From positions 1-64,000 of the forward strand of contig NZ_LIWB01000008.1 of the NCBI RefSeq assembly GCF_001905725.1: DNA of 64,000 nt. Direction: 5' to 3'. The stretch is from Streptomyces sp. CB02400 (GTDB taxonomy: Bacteria > Actinomycetota > Actinomycetes > Streptomycetales > Streptomycetaceae). The notes beneath the pieces are model-generated. The model ran no database searches, had not been told where the DNA came from, and saw only the letters and a list, made by a program, of their open reading frames with translations. The stretch's first letter is position 1; every line of letters starts with the position of its first letter. Positions 8,854 to 16,319 of this stretch are shown one piece after another. The position numbers were made by a program, and so were the translations under genes.

Positions 8854-10187
8854 CGCCCTTCACCTCCCGTGCTGTTGGTACTGCTGTTGCGGGTGTTGCT
8901 GGCGTGGGGGGTGTTCACCGGGCTGCTCGAGCGGGGTGCGGGGGCGGCGGCTCCGCCGCCGTTCGACGTGCGTGAGCTGTGCGCGGCGACTCCGCCGGAG
9001 GCGGGGTTGGAGGGGCGGGGGCCGGTGGACTGGCTGCCGCCTCCGCCGTTGTTGTCGGCGCGGCTGCTGTGGGTCTTGATGCCCTGTGCGACCAGGGTCG
9101 CCGGGGAGCTCATGACGGCGGCGGCCTTGCCTTCGGCGCCCTGCATGAGGCGGTTGTTGCGGCCGTTGGCGAGTTCGTCGCCGAAGCCGGGGACGAAGCG
9201 GTAGATCATCGCGGAGGCGAAGATGGCGAGCAGGATGATCGCCAGTCCGGAGACCACGGCGGAGAAGGCGCCGGGCCCGTCCTCGGCGGACAGTGCCCCG
9301 GCGAGGCCGAGCACGATCACGATGACGGGCTTCACGAGGATCACGGCGATCATGATGCCCGCCCAGCGGCGGACGTGGCCCCACAGGTTCTTGTCGACGA
9401 GACCGGCGTAGACGACGGTGCCGAGGAGGGCGCCGACGTAGAGCAGGGCGGCGCGGATGACGAGCTCCAGCCACAGGACGCCGGCGGCGAGGATCGACAC
9501 GAGGGAGACGACGATCAGCATGATCGGGCCGCCGCCGATGTCGTCGCCCTTTTCGAGAGCGCCGGAGAACGTGCCGAAGAACGTGTCCGTCTGGTCGCCG
9601 GTCGCCTTCGCGAGCACCTCGGTGACGCCGTCGGTCGCCGACACGACCGTGTAGAGGATCAGCGGGGTGAAGGCGGAGGCGAGGACGGTCAGCCAGAGGA
9701 AGCCGATCGCCTCGGAGAGGGCGGTGGTGAGGGGGACACCTCGCACCGCGCGCTTGGCGACCGCGAGCAACCAGAGGAGGAGCGTCAGGATCGTCGACGC
9801 GGCGAAGACGACGGCGTACTGCTGGAGGAACGTGTCGTTCGTGAAGTCGACGTTCGCCGTCTCGTTGACGGCGTCGCTGAGCTTGTCGATGGTCCAGGAG
9901 GCGGCGTCGGCGCAGCCCTGGGCGAGGGAGGCGAGGGGGTCGAGGGCGGTGGTGGGGTCGTTGAGGGTGGAGGAGCGGCCGTTTGAGGTGCCGCCGCTTT
10001 CGCCTCGTTCGCAGTAGTCCTTGGCGGGGCCGACGATGAGGTCGCAGTTGTCGTCCGACGGCGTGGGCGACGGGGTGGGCGATGGCGTGGGTGCTGCCGT
10101 GGCACGGGTCGCCAGCAGCAGGACAGAGGCCTGTACGGCTGTGAGAGCGGCGGCGATCCTGAGTACGCGGCGCGGGCTACCGGGCAT
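8850..10187 (-). CDS. TrbL/VirB6-like polytopic membrane protein
   Basis: A 445-residue protein with a signal peptide ending in ATRATAAP, a Pro/Thr/Ser stretch, then about six membrane helices between residues 125 and 320 (e.g. AVVFAASTILTLLLWLLAV, GVLWLELVIRAALLYVGALLG). A long low-complexity Gly/Ser/Asn tail follows. This is the shape of TrbL/VirB6 channel subunits of type IV secretion systems. It overlaps the upstream VirB8-like gene by 11 bp and the downstream gene by 4 bp, so production is coupled. By position it corresponds to SCO4129. Confidence 0.72.
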   Translation of the reverse strand: MPGSPRRVLRIAAALTAVQASVLLLATRATAAPTPSPTPSPTPSDDNCDLIVGPAKDYCERGESGGTSNGRSSTLNDPTTALDPLASLAQGCADAASWTIDKLSDAVNETANVDFTNDTFLQQYAVVFAASTILTLLLWLLAVAKRAVRGVPLTTALSEAIGFLWLTVLASAFTPLILYTVVSATDGVTEVLAKATGDQTDTFFGTFSGALEKGDDIGGGPIMLIVVSLVSILAAGVLWLELVIRAALLYVGALLGTVVYAGLVDKNLWGHVRRWAGIMIAVILVKPVIVIVLGLAGALSAEDGPGAFSAVVSGLAIILLAIFASAMIYRFVPGFGDELANGRNNRLMQGAEGKAAAVMSSPATLVAQGIKTHSSRADNNGGGGSQSTGPRPSNPASGGVAAHSSRTSNGGGAAAPAPRSSSPVNTPHASNTRNSSTNSTGGEGR

Positions 10188-10986
10188 AGGTGAAGCCTCC
10201 GTACTCCTGGACGGCCTTGGCCATCTCCTCGGCGGTGGACGCCTTCTCGTCTCCGGGGACGGGCGCGGGGCCGTCCTTCTGCGAGAAACTGTCGACCTTC
10301 CAGTCGTCGTCCGCCCAGTGCAGCTTGAGCGACATGGTGAACCAGTCGCTGGTGACCGGGCTGATCGTCTTCTCGCCGGCTGTACCGAATACCCCCGTGC
10401 ACCAGACCTCGACGGTGGCTGCGGTGTCCGAGTAGCTCGTGACCTTGGTGCCGACCGGCATGGTGCGCGAGATGTAAGGGCTGTCCGCCGCCGCGTTGCC
10501 GTTCTCGTCGAGACCGAGGTTGCTCAGGAATTCCTTGGTGTACGCCTGGTTGAAACGGTCTTCGAGGGACGCCTGCTTGTCGGCGACGAAGACCTGCCGG
10601 ACGATCTCCGTCCGCCGCGCGGGCTTGAGGATGTCGGCGGAGACCAGCACCACGGCGTAATTGGCCGCCGCACTCTCCGCCCCCTGCCGGTCATGGGCGA
10701 AGCCAGACGGGATGCCGGCCGCCTTCGTGTCCACCGGCTTCTCGCCCGACGGGGCCGTCGCCGCCGACTTGGGGGAGTCGCCGGAGCCGTCGCCCTCCTC
10801 CGCGGCGGAATCGCCGCCTCCACGGTTCGCGAAGGCGATCGCCGCGATCAGGAGGACCACCACGCCGACCACCGTCACCAGGCTGCGCGACGACGAACGG
10901 CCGCCTCTGCGCGCGCCGCCGTACGGATCGCCGCCCCGCTCCGGCATGCGGGTGCGGGTCTGGCCCGTGTCGTCTCCGAGACTCAT
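10177..10986 (-). CDS. VirB8/TcpC-like bitopic membrane protein
   Basis: A 269-residue protein: a charged cytoplasmic N-terminus (about 1-34), one membrane helix (LVTVVGVVVLLIAAIAFA, about 36-53), an acidic/Ser-rich spacer, then an extracytoplasmic domain of about 160 residues. Its alternating strand pattern (VGTKVTSYSDTAATVEVWCTG) resembles the NTF2-like fold of VirB8/TcpC. Such proteins nucleate type IV secretion channels. A Gly/Cys inverted repeat (GCCGGGC-GT-GCCCGGC, 11152-11167) lies in the 200-bp spacer upstream and could attenuate or process the transcript. By order it corresponds to SCO4130. Confidence 0.62.
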   Translation of the reverse strand: MSLGDDTGQTRTRMPERGGDPYGGARRGGRSSSRSLVTVVGVVVLLIAAIAFANRGGGDSAAEEGDGSGDSPKSAATAPSGEKPVDTKAAGIPSGFAHDRQGAESAAANYAVVLVSADILKPARRTEIVRQVFVADKQASLEDRFNQAYTKEFLSNLGLDENGNAAADSPYISRTMPVGTKVTSYSDTAATVEVWCTGVFGTAGEKTISPVTSDWFTMSLKLHWADDDWKVDSFSQKDGPAPVPGDEKASTAEEMAKAVQEYGGFTYAR

Positions 10987-11186
10987 ACCGCGTACGCCCC
11001 CTCAGCGTCGTGCGGAAACACCTCGTACTCCGCGTACTCCATGTACGACGGTAGCCGTGCTGGTCCCCGCGCGGACGCGGTGTGGTGACTGGACATCAGG
11101 GAAACGCAACCTCAGCCGGTGGGCACGACGGGCGGGTGGGATGGAGGGGGTGCCGGGCGTGCCCGGCCGGGAGCGATGGGGCGGGG

Positions 11187-11495
11187 CTACACGGCCATTC
11201 CGTACACGATGGTGAACAGCGTGCCGAGCGAGCCGATGATGAAGACGCCCGTGAGCCCCGCGATGATGAGGCCCTTGCCCTGTTCGGCACTGAACGTGTC
11301 CCTCAACGCGGTGGCGCCGATGCGCTGTTTGGCCGCCCCCCAGATGGCGATGCCCAGGCAGAGGAGGATGGCGACCGCCATGACCACCTCGATCATGATT
11401 TTGGCCTCGTTGCCCAGGCTGCCGAAGGGGCCCCAATCCGGAGCGATCCCGCCGATAATGGTGTTGATGTCTCCCTCGTCGGCCGCGAAGAACAT
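11187..11495 (-). CDS. Small two-helix membrane protein, pilin/VirB2-like
   Basis: A 102-residue protein with two hydrophobic helices (IMIEVVMAVAILLCLGIAIWG and GLIIAGLTGVFIIGSLGTLF) around a short basic loop, the size and topology of VirB2/TrbC-type pilins. I prefer the ATG at 11495, which has AGGGG at a workable distance; the GTG at 11504 is too close to it. It is the first gene of the six-gene operon read towards 4305. By order it corresponds to SCO4131. No signal-peptidase site is obvious, so pilin function is an inference from topology and neighbours. Confidence 0.68.
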   Translation of the reverse strand: MFFAADEGDINTIIGGIAPDWGPFGSLGNEAKIMIEVVMAVAILLCLGIAIWGAAKQRIGATALRDTFSAEQGKGLIIAGLTGVFIIGSLGTLFTIVYGMAV

Positions 11496-11766
11496 GTAAG
11501 TCACCGCCCCTGTATGGGTAGTTCTGCACCCCCTGCGGTGGTGCAGAGGTCAGACCTTATTGTCGCCGACGATGAGGCTGTCGCATGTCGACTTGGCGTC
11601 ATCTGTTGGCGGGTTTCGTACGAATAGCTTGCCACCGGCGCGCGCCGTACTCCGGTAGGGGCGCGTTCCGATGGGTGAAGAGTCGTATCGTCACTCTGTG
11701 TATCACGGTGCGTAACGCCGGGCAACAATGTTCGAACGCGGGGTTTCTGACGGTCGGTCGGGTCGC

Positions 11767-12360
11767 TCAGCGGGGTTTCAGGCCGTGCAGGAGCAGATGG
11801 ACGACGTGGTCCACGCCGGCCAGGGCTTCCTCGTGGCCGAGCATGCCGCCGCAGGTGAAGGTGGCGGTGCCGTGGAGGGTCGCGCCCACCGTGAGGGTGA
11901 GGTGGTGCGGGTCGGCCTCGATGATCTCGCCGCGCTGTTGCGCCCCGGAGAGGACCCGGCCGAGGAGGCCCACGGTGCGGTCGACGCCGACTGCCATCTG
12001 CTCGGCGGACTCGGGGTCGTGCTTGCGGGCGTACATCAGCTCCAGCAGTTCGGCGTTGTCGATCGCGAAGAGCAGGTAGGCCCTGGCGAGGGTGGTGAGC
12101 CGGGGCTGGAGCGGGAGTGCGGGGTCGTCGGCCTCCTCCAGGGCCCGGGCCAGCCGGTCGTAGCCGTTCAGGGCCAGCGCGTTGAGCAGGGCCTGCTTGT
12201 CCTTGAAGTGGCGGCCGGGGGCGGCGTGGCTCACGCCGGCCTCGCGGGCCAGTTCCCGCAGGGAGAGTGCGCCGGCCCCCTTGTCGCGCAGGGTGCGCTC
12301 GGCTCCGGCGAGGAGGGTGGAGCGCAGATCTCCGTGGTGATAAGGGCGGCTCTCGGGCAT
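11767..12360 (-). CDS. TetR-family transcriptional repressor
   Basis: A 197-residue TetR regulator. The N-terminal helix-turn-helix is clear (LRELAREAGVSHAAPGRHFKDKQALL), and the C-terminal part fits the TetR_C ligand/dimer domain. I begin at MPESRPYHHGDLR, the usual opening of this subfamily; another ATG at 12369 adds three residues. It is divergent from the oxidoreductase gene at 12442, with an 81-bp spacer carrying a perfect palindrome over the oxidoreductase -35 box. It therefore probably represses that gene and itself. Confidence 0.9.
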   Translation of the reverse strand: MPESRPYHHGDLRSTLLAGAERTLRDKGAGALSLRELAREAGVSHAAPGRHFKDKQALLNALALNGYDRLARALEEADDPALPLQPRLTTLARAYLLFAIDNAELLELMYARKHDPESAEQMAVGVDRTVGLLGRVLSGAQQRGEIIEADPHHLTLTVGATLHGTATFTCGGMLGHEEALAGVDHVVHLLLHGLKPR

Positions 12361-12400
12361 GGGGCCCATCGTAGCTCGATGTGGACACCGACAGCTTTGT

Positions 12401-12411
12401 TGTCATTGACA
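12401..12411. promoter_or_regulatory. Palindromic operator candidate for the TetR regulator
   Basis: TGTCA-T-TGACA is a perfect 5-bp-arm palindrome midway between the divergent tetR and SDR genes. Its right half is the last part of the -35 hexamer TTGACA (12406-12411) of the SDR promoter, so a bound repressor would block RNA polymerase. The assignment to this TetR protein is inferred from position. Confidence 0.5.
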
Positions 12412-12434
12412 TCATTGTAGTCGGCGTCTACTTT
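12406..12434 (+). promoter_or_regulatory. Sigma70/HrdB-type promoter, probably leaderless
   Basis: A consensus -35 TTGACA (12406-12411) and a -10 TACTTT (12429-12434) are separated by exactly 17 bp. The predicted transcription start, 7-8 bases after the -10, falls on or beside the ATG at 12442, and no ribosome-binding site precedes it. The mRNA should be leaderless, as is common in Streptomyces. Confidence 0.65.
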
Positions 12435-12441
12435 CGTTGGT

Positions 12442-13353
12442 ATGGCTGAGAAGAGCAAGCACACGTGGAACGCGTCCCGTCTTCCCGATCTCACCGGCCG
12501 GACCGTCGTCGTCACGGGCGCCAACAGCGGTCTCGGGCTCGTGACCGCGGACGCGCTCGCCCGCGCGGGGGCGCACGTCGTCTTCGCCGTACGGGACCTG
12601 GAGCGGGGCCACGCCGCCGCCGCGACCGTGCCGGGCAGCACCGAGGTGCGCCGACTGGATCTGGCCGACCTGTCCTCGGTGCGGGAGTTCGCCGCCGCCT
12701 GGAGCGAGCCGCTGCACACGCTCATCAACAACGCGGGAGTGATGATGCTCCCGCGGCAGCGCACCGAGGACGGTTTCGAGAGGCAGTTCGGCACGAACCA
12801 CCTCGGCCACTTCGCCCTGACGAACCTGCTGCTGCCGCACATCACCCACCGCGTCGTGACCGTCTCGTCCAACGCCCACCGCTGGGGCGGCGCGACCATC
12901 GAGTTCGACGATCTGGACCTGACCGGCTCCTACACCCCCCGGCGTGCCTACGCCCAGTCCAAGCTGGCGAATCTCCTGTTCACCCTGGAGCTGCAGCGCG
13001 TCCTCGCCGAAGCCGGCTCACCGGTGAGGGCCCTGGCCGCCCACCCCGGCTTCGCGGCCACCAACCTCGTGGGTCACATGGGCGGGGTCGCGCGCCTCCT
13101 CGTGGGTCTCGGCCACAGAGTCGTGGGGCAGGACGACAGGGCCGGTGCGCTGCCGACCCTGTATGCCGCCGTCGAGGACATCCCCGGTGCGAGCTACGTC
13201 GGCCCCGACGGTCCGCGCGAGATGCGGGGGGCGCCCACGCTCGTGGGCCGTTCACCTGCGGCGAGCGACCCGGACGTGGCACGCCGCCTGTGGGAGGTCT
13301 CGGAGGAACTGACGGCCGTACGGTTTCCTCTGGTCATGGGGGCGGATTCCTGA
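12442..13353 (+). CDS. Short-chain dehydrogenase/reductase
   Basis: A 303-residue NAD(P)-dependent oxidoreductase of the classical/extended SDR type related to retinol-dehydrogenase-like enzymes. The cofactor motif TGANSGLG is at residues 25-32, NNAG at 96-99, the catalytic Ser at 142/143, and Tyr170 and Lys174 in YAQSK. It is cytoplasmic and complete. The substrate is not predictable. It is divergent from the TetR gene and under a leaderless promoter overlapped by a palindrome, so it is probably induced by a small molecule that it then reduces or oxidises. Confidence 0.92.
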   Translation: MAEKSKHTWNASRLPDLTGRTVVVTGANSGLGLVTADALARAGAHVVFAVRDLERGHAAAATVPGSTEVRRLDLADLSSVREFAAAWSEPLHTLINNAGVMMLPRQRTEDGFERQFGTNHLGHFALTNLLLPHITHRVVTVSSNAHRWGGATIEFDDLDLTGSYTPRRAYAQSKLANLLFTLELQRVLAEAGSPVRALAAHPGFAATNLVGHMGGVARLLVGLGHRVVGQDDRAGALPTLYAAVEDIPGASYVGPDGPREMRGAPTLVGRSPAASDPDVARRLWEVSEELTAVRFPLVMGADS

Positions 13354-13498
13354 GCTCGCGCCGGCCTACTCACTTGGAAAGCACGAGCAGTTCGGCCCTT
13401 GCTGTCCTTGTGCTGCTCATTTGAGTGCCTGGATGACGTTGTCCTGGTTGTTGTTCACGCTTTTTCAGCAAGGGGGTGTCTTCTCCGGCCCGGCGGTC

Positions 13499-13842
13499 CT
13501 ACGCCACGAAGTGGTCGAACTCGCCGGCCCGGACGCCGCGCACGAAGGTCTCCCAGCGACGGCGGTCGGTGGTGACGGTGGGGTGCCGGGGGCGTGGAGA
13601 AGGACGGTGCGACCGTCGTCGCCGGAGGTGGTCACTTCGAGGGCGGGAGCCTGGGGGTCCCGATGCGGTTCTTCCTTGAGGGAGTGGAGAAGGGTACGGA
13701 AGGCGTCGGGGCTGAGGGTGAGGATCGCTCCGCCGGGATCGGCGGACTCGGTTATGTGGATGCCGGTGGGGGTCGCGGCGACGTGCACGCAGGAGTCGCC
13801 CTCGCCGCAGTGCGACGACTTCTGCCAGGTGAGCTGGGGCAT
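13499..13842 (-). pseudogene. DUF397-family protein, frameshifted
   Basis: The first half reads as a DUF397 domain (LTWQKSSHCGEGDSCVHVA ... GIHITESADPGG). After about residue 84 the frame turns into unrelated low-complexity sequence. The typical ending, TDRRRWETFVRGVRAGEFDH then a stop at 13499-13501, lies in another frame. Adding one base to the G5 run at 13588-13592 (C5 on the coding strand) joins the two into a 114-residue two-repeat DUF397 protein. DUF397 genes usually sit beside XRE regulators; none is adjacent here. Either the gene is broken or the base is a sequencing error. If translated as is, the product would be a 125-residue protein ending at 13465. Confidence 0.75.
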
Positions 13843-13931
13843 CCCGGGTGGAGGAGTGTCGCCTCTACGCTCTCGGTGACGTAGGGGAGGGTGAACCGGG
13901 CCTCTTGCCTGGTGCGACAGGAGTTTTTGTC

Positions 13932-14498
13932 ATGACGGAGGCTGATGAGATGCGCCGTGCGTGGGGGCGTGTGGTGCGGTGGCTGGAACAGAACGCGCCA
14001 GGGAGCGCCGCTGCGCTGAGTCCCCCGGTCGGGCCGAAGACCATCAGTGACGCGGAGGAGCGTCTGGGGGTGAAGTTTCCGCAGGAAGTGTGGACTTGGC
14101 TGCTGATCAACGACGGGGTACGGACCGACGATCAGGAGTACAACAGGTTCCCTGCCGAAGGGGGCGGTTTCCTCCCGTCCTCGTGGCATCTTCTGTCGGT
14201 GGACCAGATGGTTCGGGTGTATGAGTTCCGGATGGGGTGCGAGGAGCGTGAGCCGACTCCTGACGGTGATCTCGACTGCGTGACGTGGCACAGGGACTGG
14301 GTTCCGTTCGCGGCCGAGAGCGACTGGTTGTACGGAAGGTTCATCGATACGCGTGCCGGGACGCTGGGCCGGTGGAGCGATGGTGGTACGAACCAGTTCG
14401 ACACGCACGGTTCCCTCGCGGAGTTCTTCCACGAACTTGCCGACGAGATGCGCACACAGGGTCCCGGTCATGTGGTGGACGGCGTGCTGACCTGGTGA
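13932..14498 (+). CDS. SMI1/KNR4 (SUKH) family protein, probable immunity protein
   Basis: A 188-residue cytoplasmic protein of the SUKH superfamily. It shows the core signature ISDAEERLGVKFPQEVWTWLLINDG near residues 40-66, the central W-rich strands (VPFAAESDWLYGRFIDT) and the final SLAEFFHELADEM helix. SUKH proteins commonly neutralise secreted polymorphic nuclease toxins. I start at the ATG at 13932, preceded by AGGAG (13919-13923) at 8 bp; the open frame extends upstream to 13848 without a ribosome site. It faces, tail to tail, a damaged NucA/NucB-like toxin gene ending at 14559, a pairing that suits toxin and immunity even though the two are not co-transcribed. Confidence 0.82.
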   Translation: MTEADEMRRAWGRVVRWLEQNAPGSAAALSPPVGPKTISDAEERLGVKFPQEVWTWLLINDGVRTDDQEYNRFPAEGGGFLPSSWHLLSVDQMVRVYEFRMGCEEREPTPDGDLDCVTWHRDWVPFAAESDWLYGRFIDTRAGTLGRWSDGGTNQFDTHGSLAEFFHELADEMRTQGPGHVVDGVLTW

Positions 14499-14507
14499 CA
14501 AAAGGAA

Positions 14508-14545
14508 CGGTGCCCTGGTGCGGGACGAAACGCACCAGGGCACCG
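14508..14545. terminator. Bidirectional hairpin terminator
   Basis: A perfect 15-bp stem (arms 14508-14522 and 14531-14545, starting CGGTGCCCTGGTGCG) with an 8-base loop GGACGAAA lies between the convergent SUKH gene and the toxin-like gene. There is no clear T-tract on the plus strand. Its length and position make it an intrinsic terminator for both. Confidence 0.8.
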
Positions 14546-14558
14546 CGTGTGTGACGGG

Positions 14559-15691
14559 TTACGGCTTCTGCGCCTCCAGCCAGTAGTCGTCCCCTTCGAG
14601 GACGCGGTTGTTCTTGCGCCAGGCGGGGAAACCGCTCATCGACTGGGTGTTCTGGTTGTTGGACATGCTGGACCGACCGCACGGCTCGGTCCAGGTCGGC
14701 ACGTGCGAGCGGGGGTCCGGTATGAGCCTCCACAGGCCGTCCGTCCCCTTCCGCGCGATGGTGTTCACGCAGCCTTCACCCGAGGTGACCGAGGAGGCGT
14801 TCTTGCCCCCCAGCCCTTCGGGATCGCCGCGCTCTGCCAGCTCGCGGCGAAGGGGAACTCGTCACAGGCCGGCACATCGTTGGCACCCAGTTCCGGGGAC
14901 ATGGTCGCCAGCGGGCTGCGCTTCCACGCCGTCGGGCAGATGGTGTCACGGTTGTGGTCCACCAGCGTCTTCTTGGAATCCGACGGCACGGGAACCAGCA
15001 CGTCGTCCGCGAGGAAGGCCAGCGGCTCATGGCCTCGCAGACCGTAGTGGCCGGGCAGCTTGTTCTGGACCAGCCAGGCGTGCGCGGCGGCGGCCGGGTA
15101 CTTCTTGTGGTTCATGGTGCAGGTGGGCCTGCAGTGGGAGAACACACAGCCCGGTGTGGTCATGACGTCCACGTCGCAGCGCACGTCCAGCTCACTCTTC
15201 TCCGCCGTGACGTCGGCGACCTTCACACCGTCCAGCTTTCCGGTGAAGCTCCAGTGGGGTGTGATCACGGACGAGTCGACGCCCTTGGTCCACTCGGTCT
15301 TCTGGGTGATGACCGCTTTGTGCAGGTCACCGAGGCGGAACGTGGTGGAGCCGGACTGGGAGGGGTTCTCCGTCTGGCAGTAGCCGCGGCAGTGGAAGTC
15401 CACGTCCAGGCTCGCGGTGGTGGCACCGCTGAGGCTCTTCGGCCCGATGGCCAGGGTCTGGGTGATGGTGTCCGTGCGCGGGTCGGTGTCGATCTCGTGC
15501 CGGTAGGTGAATCCCGCGCTCTTCACCGGGTCCACCCTGTTGACGTGGACCTCCTCCACGATGCAGGCCCGGGTCCGCGTGTACGTCATGGAGATCGTCG
15601 AGATCGAGCAGGTCCCCGTGTCACCCGCTGAGGCGAGCGCACGCGCGGAGGCACCGCTTTCCTGCTCCTCGGGAGCGGACTCGAGCGTCAT
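14559..15691 (-). pseudogene. NucA/NucB-like toxin/nuclease C-terminal region, frameshifted
   Basis: A Cys-rich sequence resembling the C-terminal part of Streptomyces RHS-type polymorphic toxins with a NucA/NucB deoxyribonuclease domain. It has spaced Cys pairs, then ACDEFPFAASWQSA as the nuclease hallmark. The frame breaks at the C6 run 14806-14811 (G6 on the coding strand). One added base continues it as GKNASSVTSGEGCVN ... WTEPCGRSSMSNNQNT ... VLEGDDYWLEAQ to the stop at 14559. Its ATG (15691) overlaps the stop of the secreted N-terminal piece by 4 bp, but the part has no signal peptide of its own. It is therefore probably the rest of that same protein. Family assignment is from recalled motifs. 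Confidence 0.6.
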
Positions 15692-16173
15692 GCCGTCCCG
15701 GAGTGGAGGTTCACCACGGCGGTGAACGCGCCGCGCACCATCAACTCCGGGCGGTTGGTGAACGTACGGGGGGCGTACGCGACCGCCGCGTGGTCTCCGG
15801 ACGCGGTCAGGCAGGCGCTGCCGATCCAGGTGTCGGCGTCGAAGCCGTCCTCCCGCAGCGTGGCGGCCGTCTTCCACCCGTAGCCCTTCGCCTCGTCGGC
15901 GACGAGCAGATGGAAACCGGTGCCGTCCCCGCTGGTGGTGAAGGCGGTGTCCTCGGACGTCTCGTACCGTGCGCCCGGGGTTTCGGCACGGTCCTCCGCC
16001 GGGACCTCGGACGGCATGGCGGGGTTCTTCTCCGGCCGGCTGCTCCGGCCCTGTGCCGCGTCCTTCGGCGGAGCGGGGTCAGCGGCCTGCGCCGGCAGGC
16101 TCAGGGGTATCGCCAGCGCGGTGGCCACCATGAGGATGACAGGCACGCGCGAGCGGCGTATTCGTCTCTGCAC
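15688..16173 (-). CDS. Secreted N-terminal fragment of an RHS-type toxin
   Basis: A 161-residue open frame with a signal peptide (basic RRIRRSR, hydrophobic VILMVATALAIPLSL, cleavage after PAQAA), a Pro/Lys-rich spacer, and a conserved extracellular motif (DGFDADTWIGSACLTASGD ... APRTFTNRPELMVRGAFTAVV). I recognise this as the amino end of large secreted Streptomyces RHS/polymorphic-toxin proteins. In those, a long propeller and RHS region follows; here it stops abruptly after VVNLHSGTA. One extra G in the GGG before the stop would fuse it in frame to the nuclease-like region (HSGDGMTLES). It is either a fragment or half of a shortened secreted nuclease. Confidence 0.6.
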   Translation of the reverse strand: MQRRIRRSRVPVILMVATALAIPLSLPAQAADPAPPKDAAQGRSSRPEKNPAMPSEVPAEDRAETPGARYETSEDTAFTTSGDGTGFHLLVADEAKGYGWKTAATLREDGFDADTWIGSACLTASGDHAAVAYAPRTFTNRPELMVRGAFTAVVNLHSGTA

Positions 16174-16198
16174 GTTCTTCCTCGGGTTGAACGAACAA

Positions 16199-16231
16199 AT
16201 CCGCCCAGTCCTGGCTGCGGACTGAGCGGAT
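16199..16231. terminator. Hairpin between the lipoprotein and toxin-fragment genes
   Basis: Arms ATCCGCCCAGTCC (16199-16211) and GGACTGAGCGGAT (16219-16231) pair over 13 bp with one mismatch around a 7-base loop. It follows the minus-strand lipoprotein gene (stop 16320) and probably separates its transcript from the toxin-like gene starting at 16173. Confidence 0.55.
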
Positions 16232-16319
16232 CATTGGCGTCGGAATTACGCGGGCGGAGAATGGGGGCGGACGTCGAAGACCTTGGCGGCCTGCTGAGAT
16301 GCCGGGTGACGGCTTCTCC

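Noticed and set aside
4305..11495. An integrative conjugative element
   Set aside because: No relaxase, integrase, excisionase, replication gene, oriT or flanking repeat is present, and the gene order equals the chromosomal cmd cluster.
13421..13879. A 152-residue plus-strand frame over the DUF397 gene
   Set aside because: It is antisense to recognisable DUF397 sequence and has no family features of its own.
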